Shown piece after piece: positions 9,056 through 18,821 of a DNA stretch of 64,000 nt. The number at the start of each line of letters is the position of its first letter. Position 1 is the stretch's first letter. Source of the DNA: Rhizobium rhizogenes. Lineage in GTDB: Bacteria > Pseudomonadota > Alphaproteobacteria > Rhizobiales > Rhizobiaceae. The translations under genes and the position numbers were made by a program. The stretch is from assembly GCF_002005205.3 (NCBI RefSeq), contig NZ_CP019701.2:1984001-2048000 (forward strand), in the 5' to 3' direction. The notes beneath the pieces are model-generated. The model was given only the letters and a program-made list of their open reading frames with translations, had not been told where the DNA came from and ran no database searches.

Positions 9056-9173
9056 TGTTTTCTAGTCCTCACCTATCGGCTCGCCCGTAACAAATCAGAA
9101 CATTTCCAGCCGCGCTGAGTGCGGCGCGTTTTCGCGCGCCGTGGCTTGTCCGCGCGCCTTCCGGGGGTATTTA

Positions 9174-11414
9174 ATGTCCATCTCGCGCACGCAATCCGCG
9201 CTGCTTCTGTGCACTGCCATGTCTCTTCTGCCCGTTGCCGGCCCCGTGCTGGCGCAGGAAGCCGCCTCGCAGGCGAACGGCACCACCACGCTTGAAAAGA
9301 TCGTGGTCAAGGGCAAGCGCGTACAAAGCGCCAACGCCGCCGCCGACACGCCGCTGGCAAGCCAGACAACGGCGGAAGAGATCAGGAAGAAAGACATCGG
9401 CAGCATCAGGGACCTCGGAAACTCGACCGAGCCGGGCGTCGACTACGTGGACGCCAAGCCCGGCAAGCCGGGTGGATTGTTCATCCGTGGTCTCGGTGGC
9501 GCCCGTGTCGTGACGCTGATCGATAATATCCCCGTCCCCTTCTTCGAAAACTTCGCCCGTCAGGGTCAGGCCACCACCACCTTGAGCAATACGAATTCGA
9601 GCTTCGATTTCTCCTCGCTTTCGACTGTGGACGTGGTGCGCGGTGCCGATTCCAGCCGCATCGGCTCCGGCGCTCTTGGCGGCGCACTGGTGTTGCGCAC
9701 GCTCGAGCCGGAAGACCTGATCGGCGAAGGCAGGGATTGGGGCGGCGTCGCCAAAACCACCTATGACAGCGAAGACAGAAGCGTCGGCGGATCGCTCGCC
9801 GTCGCCAAGAAGATCGAGAACACCTCGGTCCTGTTCCAGGGTTCCTACAAGCGCGGCAACGAGACGGACAACAAGGGCACTGCCGATGTCTACGGAACGG
9901 GCCGCACCAAGCCCAATCCCGCCGACACCTATGAAAGCAACCTGATGTTCAAGATCCGCCAGGATCTGGAAGGCGGCCACCGCATCGGTCTTACAGCCGA
10001 GCGTTATTCGCTGAGAAACCGCAGCGACATGCGAACCCTGCAGGGCGTCAGCGTTTCAGGATCGACCTACCGCATCGGCGATTACCGCGGTTATGAGGAT
10101 ACCGAGCGCGATCGCGTATCTCTCGATTACGAATACGACGCCCCTTCGACCGACGGCTTCATCGATGCCGCCAATCTTTCGCTTTACTGGACGCGTCTTT
10201 CCAAGGAATCCGGCGCCGGCGACCGCCTGACCAACAATTCGCTCTACATCCGCGAAGACAGCATGCGCAACAGCGCATTCGGCATCGTCGGCGGCCTCGA
10301 ATCCGGCTTCGAGCTTGGCGGCGTGCAGCACACGGTCCGTTTCGGCGGCAACGCCATGACGACCGATTTCAGCCAGGAGCTTTACGCCAATACGGCCGGA
10401 GTGACGTCTTCGTCGCAATCCGACATGCCTGACGTGAGCGGCAAGAGCCTCGGGCTCTATCTTGATGACGAAATCGCATTCGGCAACGGCTTCCGCCTGA
10501 CCCCCGGCCTGCGCTTCGATTCCTACGATTACGATCCGGATGGTTCGGTATCAAGCAATAGCGGCTACAATACCTTCGGCCTGCCGAGCGGCAACAGTGG
10601 CTCGCGCTTCTCGCCGAAACTGCTTGCCACCTATGACGTGACGCCGGAACTTCAGCTCTTCGCACAATGGTCGATGGCCTATCGCGCGCCGACGATCAAC
10701 GAATTGTACCTGAACTTCTCGAACGTCAGTTCCGGTTACGCCGTTATCGGTAACTCCGACCTCAATCCCGAAACCAGCAATGGTTTCGAAATCGGCGCGA
10801 ACTATGCGTCGGGCGATCTGGCCGGAAGCCTGACCCTGTTCCATAACAAGTACAAGAACTTCATCGAGCAATATACGACCTCGACCACCCTCTTCCCCGG
10901 TTTCGGCGGCAGGGGTAACGGATCGCTCTTCACCTATCGCAACCGCGCCAATGTCGAAATTTCCGGCGTGGAAGCCAAGGTTCGCAAGGATCTTGCAAAC
11001 GGCTTCTTCGCCCATGCGTCTCTCGCTTACGCCTATGGCAAGGACACCGACACCAACGAGTTCATCCGCACGGTGGCGCCGTTCAAGTCCGTCGTCGGTC
11101 TCGGCTATGCGCAGGAAACCTGGGGCACGGAATTCACCGGCATTTTCTCGTCCGGCATGCGTGACGACAAGACGGCCAGCACCTTTGATGCCCCCGGTTA
11201 CGGCATCTTCAACCTGAGTGGCTGGTGGGAGCCGGAACAGACCAAGGGACTGCGCATCCAGGCCGGCATCTACAACCTGTTCGACAGAAAATACTGGAAC
11301 GCTGTCGGCGTCCGCGACATCAACCCCAACGCTGTCAGCACCGTCAACCAGCCGGTCGACTTCTATTCCGAAGCCGGACGCACCTTCAAAATCTCCCTGA
11401 CCCAGAAATTCTAA
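9174..11414 (+). CDS. TonB-dependent hemoglobin/transferrin/lactoferrin-family receptor (probable heme receptor)
   Basis: A 746-residue outer-membrane gated channel. Signal peptide to about residue 25 (...GPVLAQEAA), a TonB box-like segment TTLEKIVVKGKR, a plug domain (about 55-175, IRGLGGARVVTLIDNIPVPFFENF), then a beta-barrel ending in Phe (SLTQKF). The heme-receptor blocks are present in modified form: a FRAP-type box AYRAPTINELY and an NPNL-type box GNSDLNPETS. The histidine usually found between those boxes in heme receptors is absent here. Start at ATG 9174 after GGGGG; the frame extends 11 codons upstream without support. Single gene with its own terminator, under a probable iron box. 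Confidence 0.9.
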   Translation: MSISRTQSALLLCTAMSLLPVAGPVLAQEAASQANGTTTLEKIVVKGKRVQSANAAADTPLASQTTAEEIRKKDIGSIRDLGNSTEPGVDYVDAKPGKPGGLFIRGLGGARVVTLIDNIPVPFFENFARQGQATTTLSNTNSSFDFSSLSTVDVVRGADSSRIGSGALGGALVLRTLEPEDLIGEGRDWGGVAKTTYDSEDRSVGGSLAVAKKIENTSVLFQGSYKRGNETDNKGTADVYGTGRTKPNPADTYESNLMFKIRQDLEGGHRIGLTAERYSLRNRSDMRTLQGVSVSGSTYRIGDYRGYEDTERDRVSLDYEYDAPSTDGFIDAANLSLYWTRLSKESGAGDRLTNNSLYIREDSMRNSAFGIVGGLESGFELGGVQHTVRFGGNAMTTDFSQELYANTAGVTSSSQSDMPDVSGKSLGLYLDDEIAFGNGFRLTPGLRFDSYDYDPDGSVSSNSGYNTFGLPSGNSGSRFSPKLLATYDVTPELQLFAQWSMAYRAPTINELYLNFSNVSSGYAVIGNSDLNPETSNGFEIGANYASGDLAGSLTLFHNKYKNFIEQYTTSTTLFPGFGGRGNGSLFTYRNRANVEISGVEAKVRKDLANGFFAHASLAYAYGKDTDTNEFIRTVAPFKSVVGLGYAQETWGTEFTGIFSSGMRDDKTASTFDAPGYGIFNLSGWWEPEQTKGLRIQAGIYNLFDRKYWNAVGVRDINPNAVSTVNQPVDFYSEAGRTFKISLTQKF

Positions 11415-11440
11415 AACGGGCAGGACCACCATCTCCAGTC

Positions 11441-11468
11441 GGGGCGGCCTTCGGGTCGCCCCTTTTTT
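11441..11468 (+). terminator. Terminator of the TonB receptor gene
   Basis: GGGGCGgCC / GGgtCGCCCC stem around a TTC loop at 11441-11462, followed by a six-T run to 11468. It lies 26 bases after the receptor stop and directly abuts the convergent extensin-like gene. Confidence 0.85.
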
Positions 11469-11469
11469 G

Positions 11470-12378
11470 TCAGCGGCAATAGAGATAGCCGCCCTTTCTT
11501 TCCAGCACGTCGAGATGCAGGTGATCCTGATGGGTGGCATCGCTGCCGGGCGAGAGAACCGTGCGGAAGAACAGGCACGCGGCGGCTGTAATCGTGCGCT
11601 GGAAGGCGCCTTCCGGCGTCCCGTCCTCACCGCGCGGCTTCATCACCAGCGGCTCGCCCTTATCGAAGGCGATGGTGGAAATATCCACCGCATTGCCCTT
11701 GGCATGTTCGGAAATCTTGCCATTTTCCGCACTGTTGCGGTTGCGGCAAATATAGGTCGAGGCATTGGCGATGGCCGTCACCTTCTTTTCCGGCAGTGCA
11801 AGGGCCGCCGCCGGCAGCATCATCTCCTTGGTCCAGCGGGAAAGGGCAAGCGCGGTTTCGCAGCGCATGGTGCCTGATGGTTCGAGCTTGATGCCGGGCA
11901 GCACCACGGAAAGCTCAATCGGCGCTTCGATGCCACAGCCCTGCTCCTCGTCCCGGATCGGCTCAAGCTTTTTGAATTGCGCACCGATCTCCTTCAGCGC
12001 ACCGAGGCAGGCCTCAAGTTCCGCGGGGTCTTCCGGCTTTACCGGTTCGCGCGGCTTCTCCTCCGCTTTTTTCACCCCGTCAGCCGGTTTCTGCTGCCCC
12101 TCGCTGCCCTTGCCCTCGCCTTCCTTTTTCGCATCACCGGGCTCCTTGTCGGCGGCTGTCTTTTCGCCATCCGGTTTCGATGCTTCCGGCACCTGCGGCT
12201 TTGGCTCCGGTTTCGGCGCTTCAGCCGGATTTTGCAGCTTTTCCTCCCGCGGCTTTTCCGAAGGGGTGGAGGATTGCGCCTCGCCCGGTTTGGGCTGTGG
12301 CACGGGCACCTGGGGCGGCGGTTCAGAGGCGGCAATCAATGCGAGGCTGGCTACCAGAAGACACAGGCGATGAAGCAT
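11470..12378 (-). CDS. Extensin-like C-terminal domain protein, secreted or lipoprotein-like
   Basis: A 302-residue exported protein. A hydrophobic signal (LHRLCLLVASLALIAASEPP) is followed by a very long low-complexity linker of Pro, Lys and Glu (about residues 20-125). The C-terminal 170 residues form the 'extensin-like' domain found widely in alphaproteobacteria: CGIEAPIELS, TMRCETALALSRW, a His/Asp pair in HAKGNAVDIS and DHLHLDV, a pattern shared with D,D-peptidase (M15) folds, suggesting cell-wall binding or hydrolysis. Cysteines flank the domain. The longer frame starts 29 codons earlier; ATG 12378 has AGGAG upstream and begins the signal peptide. Transcribed away from trpL. Confidence 0.87.
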   Translation of the reverse strand: MLHRLCLLVASLALIAASEPPPQVPVPQPKPGEAQSSTPSEKPREEKLQNPAEAPKPEPKPQVPEASKPDGEKTAADKEPGDAKKEGEGKGSEGQQKPADGVKKAEEKPREPVKPEDPAELEACLGALKEIGAQFKKLEPIRDEEQGCGIEAPIELSVVLPGIKLEPSGTMRCETALALSRWTKEMMLPAAALALPEKKVTAIANASTYICRNRNSAENGKISEHAKGNAVDISTIAFDKGEPLVMKPRGEDGTPEGAFQRTITAAACLFFRTVLSPGSDATHQDHLHLDVLERKGGYLYCR

Positions 12379-12458
12379 TGTACGGGGTACTCCTGACCGT
12401 TTCGGCAGGACAGGAACGCGCCGGCGGCCGGTAAGGTTCATTCCGTCTCTGAATCCGC

Positions 12459-12487
12459 TTGCCAAGGCGGATCGTGCACGCTAACAA
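12459..12487 (+). promoter_or_regulatory. Probable trpL promoter
   Basis: TTGCCA at 12459-12464, a 17-base spacer and TAACAA at 12482-12487. The predicted transcript would begin only about 7 bases after the -10, at or next to the trpL ATG at 12495, so the leader peptide mRNA is probably leaderless, as reported for Sinorhizobium meliloti trpL. Confidence 0.6.
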
Positions 12488-12494
12488 TTTTCCC

Positions 12495-12554
12495 ATGAAT
12501 ATCGTGTCTATGAACATTGCTAACTGGTGGTGGGGCAGCTTTACGCGGCCTTGA
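12495..12554 (+). CDS. trpL: trp leader peptide (attenuation sensor)
   Basis: A 19-codon frame, ATG to TGA, encoding MNIVSMNIANWWWGSFTRP. Three consecutive Trp codons at positions 11-13 make it the classical sensor for ribosome-mediated attenuation: a ribosome stalled on UGG codons favours the antiterminator, free passage favours the terminator at 12580. The order peptide, terminator, trpE(G) is exactly that of rhizobial trp leaders. In S. meliloti the attenuated transcript (rnTrpL) and the peptide also act in trans; whether that holds here is inference. The peptide is longer than the 14 residues I recall for S. meliloti, with five residues after the Trp run instead of two. Confidence 0.92.
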   Translation: MNIVSMNIANWWWGSFTRP

Positions 12555-12579
12555 CCAGTCATGTCTTCAGACAAAGTCC

Positions 12580-12610
12580 AAGCCGCCCGAATTTTCAGGC
12601 GGCTTTTTTG
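12580..12610 (+). terminator. trp attenuator terminator
   Basis: AAGCCGCC at 12580-12587 pairs with GGCGGCTT at 12598-12605, followed by a T run. It lies 25 bases past the trpL stop and 50 bases before trpE(G), the expected place of the 3:4 terminator hairpin. The released RNA of about 115 bases would be the homologue of sRNA rnTrpL. Confidence 0.9.
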
Positions 12611-12659
12611 TTATTTTGCCGCCTGTCATCGGGCCTGAACAACAGGAAGTACGAAAGAA

Positions 12660-14849
12660 ATGGTAACGATCATTCAGGATGACGGGGCGGAAACCTACGA
12701 GACGAAAGGCGGCATCAAGGTCAGCCGGAAGCGTCGGCCCGCCGATTACGCCAGCGCCATCGATAATTACATCGAAAAGCTCGATTCCCATCGCGGCGCG
12801 GTTTTTTCGTCCAACTATGAATATCCCGGCCGTTATACCCGCTGGGACACGGCCATCATCGACCCACCGCTCGGCATTTCCTGTTTTGGCCGCAAGATGT
12901 GGATCGAGGCCTATAATGGCCGTGGCGAAGTGCTACTCGGCTTCATCACCGAAAAGCTGAAGACGACACCCGATCTTACCCTCGGCGCTTCCACCACACG
13001 CCGTCTCGATCTCACCGTCAATGAGCCGGATCGCGTCTTCACCGAAGAAGAACGTTCGAAAATCCCGACCGTCTTCACGGCGCTCAGAGCCATCGTCGAT
13101 CTCTTCTATTCGAATGCGGATTCGGCCATCGGCCTGTTCGGCGCCTTCGGTTACGATCTCGCCTTCCAGTTCGATGCGATCAAGCTGTCGCTTTCGCGGC
13201 CGGAAGACCAGCGCGACATGGTGCTGTTCCTGCCCGATGAAATCCTCGTCGTTGACCACTATTCCGCCAAGGCCTGGATCGACCGTTACGATTTCGAAAA
13301 GGCCGGCGTGACGACGGACGGCAAGTCCTCCGACATCACGCCCGAGCCCTTCAAGACCACCGATACGATCCCGCCCAAGGGCGATCACCGTCCCGGCGAA
13401 TACTCCGAACTTGTCGTGAAGGCCAAGGAAAGCTTCCGCCGTGGCGACCTGTTCGAGGTCGTTCCCGGCCAGAAGTTCATGGAGCGTTGCGAAAGCAATC
13501 CGTCGGCGATTTCGCGCCGCCTGAAGGCGATCAACCCGTCGCCCTATTCCTTCTTCATCAATCTCGGCCATCAGGAATATCTGGTCGGCGCCTCGCCGGA
13601 AATGTTCGTGCGCGTCTCCGGCCGCCGCATCGAGACCTGCCCGATCTCAGGCACCATCAAGCGCGGCGACGATCCGATTGCCGATAGCGAGCAGATACTG
13701 AAACTGCTCAATTCGAAAAAGGACGAATCCGAACTGACCATGTGTTCGGATGTGGACCGCAACGACAAGAGCCGCGTCTGCGAACCGGGTTCGGTGAAGG
13801 TCATCGGCCGCCGCCAGATCGAGATGTATTCGCGCCTCATCCACACCGTTGACCACATCGAAGGCCGCCTGCGCGACGACATGGATGCCTTTGACGGCTT
13901 CCTCAGCCACGCCTGGGCCGTCACCGTCACCGGCGCACCGAAACTCTGGGCCATGCGCTTCATCGAAGGCCATGAAAAGAGCCCGCGCGCCTGGTATGGC
14001 GGCGCGATCGGCATGGTCGGCTTTAATGGCGACATGAACACCGGCCTGACGCTGCGCACCATCCGCATCAAGGACGGCATTGCCGAAGTGCGCGCCGGTG
14101 CGACGCTGCTCAACGATTCCAATCCGCAGGAAGAAGAAGCAGAAACCGAACTGAAGGCGTCCGCCATGATATCGGCCATCCGTGATGCCAAGGGCACCAA
14201 CTCTGCCGCTACCAAACGCGATGCCGCCAAGGTCGGCACCGGCGTCAAGATCCTGCTCGTCGACCACGAAGACAGCTTCGTGCACACGCTGGCGAATTAT
14301 TTCCGCCAGACGGGCGCCACGGTCTCCACCGTCAGATCGCCGGTCGCCGCGGACGTGTTCGATCGCTTCCAGCCCGATCTCGTTGTGCTATCCCCCGGCC
14401 CCGGCAGCCCGACGGATTTCGACTGCAAGGCAACGATCAAGGCCGCCCGCGCCCGTGACCTGCCGATCTTCGGTGTCTGCCTTGGCCTTCAAGCCCTGGC
14501 GGAAGCCTATGGCGGCGAGTTGCGCCAGCTTGCGGTGCCGATGCACGGCAAGCCCTCGCGCATCCGCGTGCTGGAGCCAGGTCTGGTCTTCTCCGGTCTC
14601 GGCAAGGAAGTCACCGTTGGCCGTTACCACTCGATCTTCGCCGATCCCACCACCCTGCCGCGTGATTTCATCATCACCGCGGAAAGCGAGGACGGTACGA
14701 TCATGGGTATCGAACACGCCAAGGAACCGGTGGCCGCCGTTCAGTTCCACCCGGAATCGATCATGACGCTCGGCCAGGACGCCGGCATGCGGATGATCGA
14801 AAACGTGGTGGTGCATCTGACCCGCAAGGCGAAGACGAAAGCCGCGTGA
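12660..14849 (+). CDS. trpE(G): Anthranilate synthase, fused TrpE-TrpG
   Basis: A 729-residue fusion catalysing chorismate + glutamine to anthranilate, the first step of tryptophan synthesis. Residues about 1-520 are the TrpE (component I) part with the chorismate-binding blocks [43 protein letters not shown] and YGGAIG; after a linker near residue 525 comes a class I glutamine amidotransferase with nucleophile Cys607 (GVCLGLQ) and the catalytic pair His697/Glu699 (FHPES). The single-chain arrangement is typical of Rhizobiaceae and Brucella. Expression is controlled by the trpL attenuator immediately upstream. Its TGA overlaps the start of the following GNAT gene. Confidence 0.97.
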   Translation: MVTIIQDDGAETYETKGGIKVSRKRRPADYASAIDNYIEKLDSHRGAVFSSNYEYPGRYTRWDTAIIDPPLGISCFGRKMWIEAYNGRGEVLLGFITEKLKTTPDLTLGASTTRRLDLTVNEPDRVFTEEERSKIPTVFTALRAIVDLFYSNADSAIGLFGAFGYDLAFQFDAIKLSLSRPEDQRDMVLFLPDEILVVDHYSAKAWIDRYDFEKAGVTTDGKSSDITPEPFKTTDTIPPKGDHRPGEYSELVVKAKESFRRGDLFEVVPGQKFMERCESNPSAISRRLKAINPSPYSFFINLGHQEYLVGASPEMFVRVSGRRIETCPISGTIKRGDDPIADSEQILKLLNSKKDESELTMCSDVDRNDKSRVCEPGSVKVIGRRQIEMYSRLIHTVDHIEGRLRDDMDAFDGFLSHAWAVTVTGAPKLWAMRFIEGHEKSPRAWYGGAIGMVGFNGDMNTGLTLRTIRIKDGIAEVRAGATLLNDSNPQEEEAETELKASAMISAIRDAKGTNSAATKRDAAKVGTGVKILLVDHEDSFVHTLANYFRQTGATVSTVRSPVAADVFDRFQPDLVVLSPGPGSPTDFDCKATIKAARARDLPIFGVCLGLQALAEAYGGELRQLAVPMHGKPSRIRVLEPGLVFSGLGKEVTVGRYHSIFADPTTLPRDFIITAESEDGTIMGIEHAKEPVAAVQFHPESIMTLGQDAGMRMIENVVVHLTRKAKTKAA

Positions 14850-15358
14850 TGGCTGCTGCCGACGCCATCAGCATCGAGCCGATCCGGGCGGAGCACGTTG
14901 AAAGCTTTCATCGTGCTCTCGATGCGGTGTCGCGCGAGCGGAAATATCTGAGCTTTCTGGAGGCGCCGCCGCTCGAAGCGGTGCGCGCCTTCGTGCATGA
15001 CATGATCGAAAACGGCCATCCGCAATTCGTGGCGATTGTGGACGATGAAGTTATTGGCTGGTGCGATATTCGCCGCGTGAGCAGAGAAACCCGCGCCCAT
15101 TGCGGCACGCTCGGCATGGGCATCCTGCCAGCCTATCGTGACAAGGGACTGGGTGCGCGGCTGATGCGGCGGACGCTCGATGCCGCCCGTCAATGCGGGC
15201 TGCATCGTATTGAATTAAGCGTGCATGGGGACAATGCCAGAGCCATTGCGCTTTATGAAAAGATCGGCTTCGTGCATGAAGGCCGGGCACGCGACGCCGT
15301 TCTGATCGACGGGCATTACACCGACAGCCTGCAGATGGCGGTCATCTTCGGCAATTAA
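14849..15358 (+). CDS. GNAT family N-acetyltransferase, coupled to trpE(G)
   Basis: A 169-residue GNAT enzyme. The acetyl-CoA loop is in motif A (LGMGILPAYRDKGLGARLMRRTL, about residues 87-110) and motif B follows (IELSVHGDNARAIALYEKIGF). It resembles RimI/phosphinothricin-type transferases, but the substrate cannot be read from sequence. The first possible codon is a GTG at 14846, but the ATG at 14849 overlaps the trpE(G) TGA by one base (TGATG), implying translational coupling; the gene is thus likely under the same tryptophan attenuation. The 3' end overlaps the convergent HD-GYP gene by four bases. Confidence 0.88.
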   Translation: MAAADAISIEPIRAEHVESFHRALDAVSRERKYLSFLEAPPLEAVRAFVHDMIENGHPQFVAIVDDEVIGWCDIRRVSRETRAHCGTLGMGILPAYRDKGLGARLMRRTLDAARQCGLHRIELSVHGDNARAIALYEKIGFVHEGRARDAVLIDGHYTDSLQMAVIFGN

Positions 15359-16302
15359 GCCCTCGGCAGCGAGGCGGAGATGCAGAGCGCGAACTTCTTC
15401 AGAAGCTGCACGTCGAAATGGCCTTCCCGGCGCAGCATCCATGTCAGCGCATCATTCGCCGTCCACGGCTTCTTGTAAGGCCGGACCGAAGTGACGGCAT
15501 CATAGACATCGCAGATCGCCGCGATGCGGGCGTAAAGGCTGATTTCGGCACCAGGCCGCCCGCTCGGATAACCGCCGCCATCCATCCGCTCGTGATGATT
15601 GAAGCAGACATCCAGAACCATCTCCGGCATCTGCTCGTTGCGCGACAGGATATCGCGCCCGAAGGCGGGGTGGAGATTGATGATCTCCCGCTCATTCGGG
15701 CTCAGCCCATCCGCCTTGTTGAGGATAGAAGAGGGAATTTCCACCTTGCCGATATCATGCAGCAGGCCGCTGATCCCCAGCAGATCGACCGTTGCCTTAT
15801 CCAGCCCGAGATAGCTGCCGAAATGCATCATCAAACCGCTGACGGAAACCGAATGGACGAAGGTTGTTTCGTCCTTCGACTTCAGGCGTGTGACGCCGAT
15901 GAAAATCGCCGGGTTCGATTGCACCGCTTCGGAAATCTTGCCCGTTTCCGCCGCCATGCCTTTCAGCGATACGACACCACCTGCTTCGGCAGCCGCAAAA
16001 GTCTCGGCCACCGCATCGGCGGCCGAGCGCACGGCATGGCTGACGGCCGCCATAGTTTCGGAAGAACTGTCCGGTTTCACCGGTGCGGCGGCGCCGGCAC
16101 CCGGCCCGCCTTCAACATCATTTCCCCTGGCGGTATTGATGACGATGCTTTCCGCGCCGCTTGACTTCAGCTGCCGCACTACATCCTCATGCCGCAGGAG
16201 AAAACGATGCCGCTGCATGATGTGCCGGTTCGACAGCGTTCCCTCGACCGCCTCGATAAACATGCCAACAGTCAATTGTCGGGTGGAAATTCGCTTGAGC
16301 AT
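15355..16302 (-). CDS. HD-GYP domain protein (probable cyclic-di-GMP phosphodiesterase)
   Basis: 315 residues. The N-terminal 75 residues match the DUF3391-type domain often fused to HD-GYP (LKRISTRQLTVGMFIEAVEGT), followed by an Ala-rich linker and an HD-GYP domain from about residue 140: HSVSVSGLMMHFG, the HD pair in LLHDIGKVEIP, then HHERMDGGGYPSG, the GYP signature, and CDVYDAVTS. All metal-binding His/Asp positions I can identify are present, so activity against cyclic-di-GMP is plausible. It faces a 272-base AT-rich gap shared with the divergent adenine deaminase gene, where both promoters should lie. Confidence 0.92.
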   Translation of the reverse strand: MLKRISTRQLTVGMFIEAVEGTLSNRHIMQRHRFLLRHEDVVRQLKSSGAESIVINTARGNDVEGGPGAGAAAPVKPDSSSETMAAVSHAVRSAADAVAETFAAAEAGGVVSLKGMAAETGKISEAVQSNPAIFIGVTRLKSKDETTFVHSVSVSGLMMHFGSYLGLDKATVDLLGISGLLHDIGKVEIPSSILNKADGLSPNEREIINLHPAFGRDILSRNEQMPEMVLDVCFNHHERMDGGGYPSGRPGAEISLYARIAAICDVYDAVTSVRPYKKPWTANDALTWMLRREGHFDVQLLKKFALCISASLPRA

Positions 16303-16574
16303 CAGACGCTTTTATTTTCCTTCCCGGGAATGGTAACGTGACCCGCTATTGGTAAAGGCCAACGTAAAACCAGCCCTCAGACGGATAAAGATAAGCCCGC
16401 CGAACTATTCAACTCTGCAACACAGAACATAAGATAGCACGAATATGAAAATTTTTTACTCAGGATATATTTAAAACACGAAGAATCAATCTGAATACAT
16501 CAAGAAACAACCTGAGAATGTGAATACTAAAAAATCTCGCGCATGACGCAAAGCTGGAGCCAAAGAAGAACCGC

Positions 16575-18269
16575 ATGAATTCGAAACTTGAAACGCGCAT
16601 CGATCAGGGTACGGGCCGTCAACCGGCAGATATGGTTCTGAAAGGCGGACGCTTCTTCGACCTCGTGACCGGGGAACTTGTTGCGTCGGATATTGCCATC
16701 TGCGGCGACACCATCGTCGGCACCTGCGAAAACTATGAGGGCCGCCGGGAAATCGATATTACCGGCAAGATCGTCGTTCCGGGCTTCATCGATACACATC
16801 TTCACATCGAATCATCGCTCGTCACGCCGCATGAGTTCGACCGCTGCGTTTTGCCTTATGGCGTCACGACGGCCATCTGCGACCCGCATGAGATCGCCAA
16901 TGTTCTGGGGGTGGAAGGACTGCAATTCTTCCTCGACAGCGCCATGGAAACCATCATGGACATCCGCGTGCAGCTGTCCTCCTGCGTACCCGCGACCCAT
17001 CTGGAAACATCGGGCGCCGATCTGCCGATCGAGAAACTTTTGCCGTTCCGCGATCACCCGAAGGTCATCGGGCTTGCCGAATTCATGAATTTTCCGGGCG
17101 TCATCCACAAGGACCCGGTATGCATGGCGAAGCTTGAGGCGTTTCAGGGCCAGCATATCGACGGGCACGCACCGCTTCTCTCCGGAACGGCGCTGAACGG
17201 CTATCTCGCCGCCGGCATCCGCACCGAACATGAATGCACGAACGCACCGGAAGCGCTCGAAAAAATCCGCAAGGGCATGCATATTCTGGTGCGCGAAGGC
17301 TCGGTCTCGAAAGACCTGCACGCGCTGATGCCTGTTATCACCGAACGCCTGTCGCCCTATCTGGCGCTCTGCACGGATGACCGCAACCCGCTCGATATCG
17401 CCGAACAGGGCCATCTCGACTACATGATCCGCACCGCCATCGCCAATGGCGTGGAGCCGCTCGCCATCTACCGCGCCGCCTCGATTTCCGCCGCAAAAGC
17501 CTTCGGCCTGCGCGACCGTGGCCTCATCGCGCCCGGCTGGCGCGCCGATCTCGTGGTCATCGACAGCCTGCAGAACTGCAAGGCCGGCATGGTGCTTTCC
17601 GGCGGCCGGATCGTCGATGACGCCCTGTTTGCCACCCGCAAGCCGGTCGCCCCCGTTGGTCTCGACAGCGTCAAGGCACGACCGGTACTCGCTTCCCATT
17701 TCGGCGTGCCTGTCACCGAAGGCGAAACACCCGTCATGGGCGTGCTACCCGGCAAGATCATCACCGAACATCGCCGCTATAAACTACCGACGGATGGCAA
17801 CCAGACGACAGTCGATCTCGAGAACGACATCATCAAGGTCGCCGTCATCGAACGACACGGCAAGAACGGCAACCATGCCAATGGTTTCGTTCAGGGCTTC
17901 GGCCTGAAGAAAGGCGCCATCGCCTCCACCGTCGGCCATGACAGCCACAATATCTGCGTCGTCGGCGTGAGCGAAGACGACATGGCGCTGGCCGCCAACC
18001 GGCTCGGCGAAATCAAGGGCGGTTTCGTGGTGGTGGAAGACGGCAGGGTGACCGGCGAAATCGCGCTTCCCGTCGCCGGGCTGATGAGCCTAGAACCCTA
18101 TGAGACGGTGCGCGACACGCTGCACACGCTCAGGAAAGCGGCCTATGCGCTCGGCACCACACTGGAAGAGCCTTTCCTGCAGGTCGCCTTCCTGCCCCTG
18201 CCCGTTATCCCGCATCTGAAGATTTCGGATATGGGCATGGTGGACGTGGACCGGTTTGCGCTGATCTGA
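16575..18269 (+). CDS. ade: Adenine deaminase
   Basis: A 564-residue metal-dependent amidohydrolase converting adenine to hypoxanthine and ammonia. The ordered motifs of the Ade family are intact: [15 protein letters not shown] (metal HxH, about residue 75), [48 protein letters not shown] and, in the C-terminal domain, STVGHDSHN. Length is normal for the bacterial enzyme, unrelated to the shorter adenosine-deaminase-like Ade. Product hypoxanthine feeds xanthine dehydrogenase encoded by xdhABC at 34.8-39.9 kb. The start ATG 16575 lies next to AAGAAGAAC; single gene. Confidence 0.96.
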   Translation: MNSKLETRIDQGTGRQPADMVLKGGRFFDLVTGELVASDIAICGDTIVGTCENYEGRREIDITGKIVVPGFIDTHLHIESSLVTPHEFDRCVLPYGVTTAICDPHEIANVLGVEGLQFFLDSAMETIMDIRVQLSSCVPATHLETSGADLPIEKLLPFRDHPKVIGLAEFMNFPGVIHKDPVCMAKLEAFQGQHIDGHAPLLSGTALNGYLAAGIRTEHECTNAPEALEKIRKGMHILVREGSVSKDLHALMPVITERLSPYLALCTDDRNPLDIAEQGHLDYMIRTAIANGVEPLAIYRAASISAAKAFGLRDRGLIAPGWRADLVVIDSLQNCKAGMVLSGGRIVDDALFATRKPVAPVGLDSVKARPVLASHFGVPVTEGETPVMGVLPGKIITEHRRYKLPTDGNQTTVDLENDIIKVAVIERHGKNGNHANGFVQGFGLKKGAIASTVGHDSHNICVVGVSEDDMALAANRLGEIKGGFVVVEDGRVTGEIALPVAGLMSLEPYETVRDTLHTLRKAAYALGTTLEEPFLQVAFLPLPVIPHLKISDMGMVDVDRFALI

Positions 18270-18304
18270 TTGACCGGAAAACATCCCGGCCGGGAGGATG
18301 AAAC

Positions 18305-18348
18305 GCCGATCCCTATTCCGATGCTTGTCACAAGAGTGGAGGATCGGC
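18305..18348. repeat. Degenerate copy of the TGCTTGTCACA palindromic repeat, with a short dyad
   Basis: GCCGATCC (18305-18312) pairs with GGATCGGC (18341-18348), followed by five A. Inside is CCTATTCCGATGCTTGTCACA, close to the outer arm of the repeats at 36348 and 46721 (CATTCCTGTGCTTGTCACA). I read it as a decayed fragment of that family; it may also terminate ade. Confidence 0.45.
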
Positions 18349-18368
18349 AAAAATCATTGTGTCTCCCC

Positions 18369-18821
18369 TCAATCCGAGGGCAGCAGCTTGCGGAAATAAA
18401 CCACCCGTTCCGTTTCCTCAAACCCCAGTGCCGCATGCATGCGATGTGAATCGACGTTTGCAATATCGGCATCGGAAGCAAGCTCGCTCACGCCCTGACC
18501 AACCGCCCAGCGGGTCACTTCGGCCACCAGCGCGGCGGCAACGCCCTGTCTGCGAAACGCCTCCTCGACATAAACTCCCTCAAGAAATGCCACGGGAGAG
18601 GTATCGCAGCCGTTGACGTAATCCCGCCGCAGGCTGACCTCGGCAAAACCGATGGCCACTCCGGCCGGATCGTGGACAATCAATCCAGCCCCGGTTTCGG
18701 AAACGCCCTGCAATTCCGCCATATGTTCGGCGGGCGAGGTATCCGGCCACAGCCGGTGCCGCAAAAGGCACCAGTCATCCCGATAGTCGGCGGCGTTTCC
18801 AATGACGAATTGACCACTCAT
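18369..18821 (-). CDS. GNAT acetyltransferase of the aminoglycoside 6'-N-acetyltransferase type
   Basis: A 150-residue single-domain GNAT. Blocks LLRHRLWPDTS, RRDYVNGCDTSPVAFLEGVYV and EEAFRRQGVAAALV, followed by ASDADIANVDSHRMHAALGFEETERVVYFRK, match the chromosomal AAC(6') family remembered from many proteobacteria. Whether it acts on aminoglycosides in the cell or on another amine is unknown. The frame begins at 18836, but ATG 18821 overlaps the stop of the upstream alpha-glucosidase by four bases (ATGA), which I take as the start. It is the distal gene of a two-gene unit with the glucosidase, a pairing with no obvious metabolic logic. Confidence 0.85.
   Translation of the reverse strand: MSGQFVIGNAADYRDDWCLLRHRLWPDTSPAEHMAELQGVSETGAGLIVHDPAGVAIGFAEVSLRRDYVNGCDTSPVAFLEGVYVEEAFRRQGVAAALVAEVTRWAVGQGVSELASDADIANVDSHRMHAALGFEETERVVYFRKLLPSD

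Noticed and set aside
16303..16574. Possible purine riboswitch before adenine deaminase
   Set aside because: I could not find the conserved three-way junction core or loop-loop sequences; only AT-rich sequence is seen.
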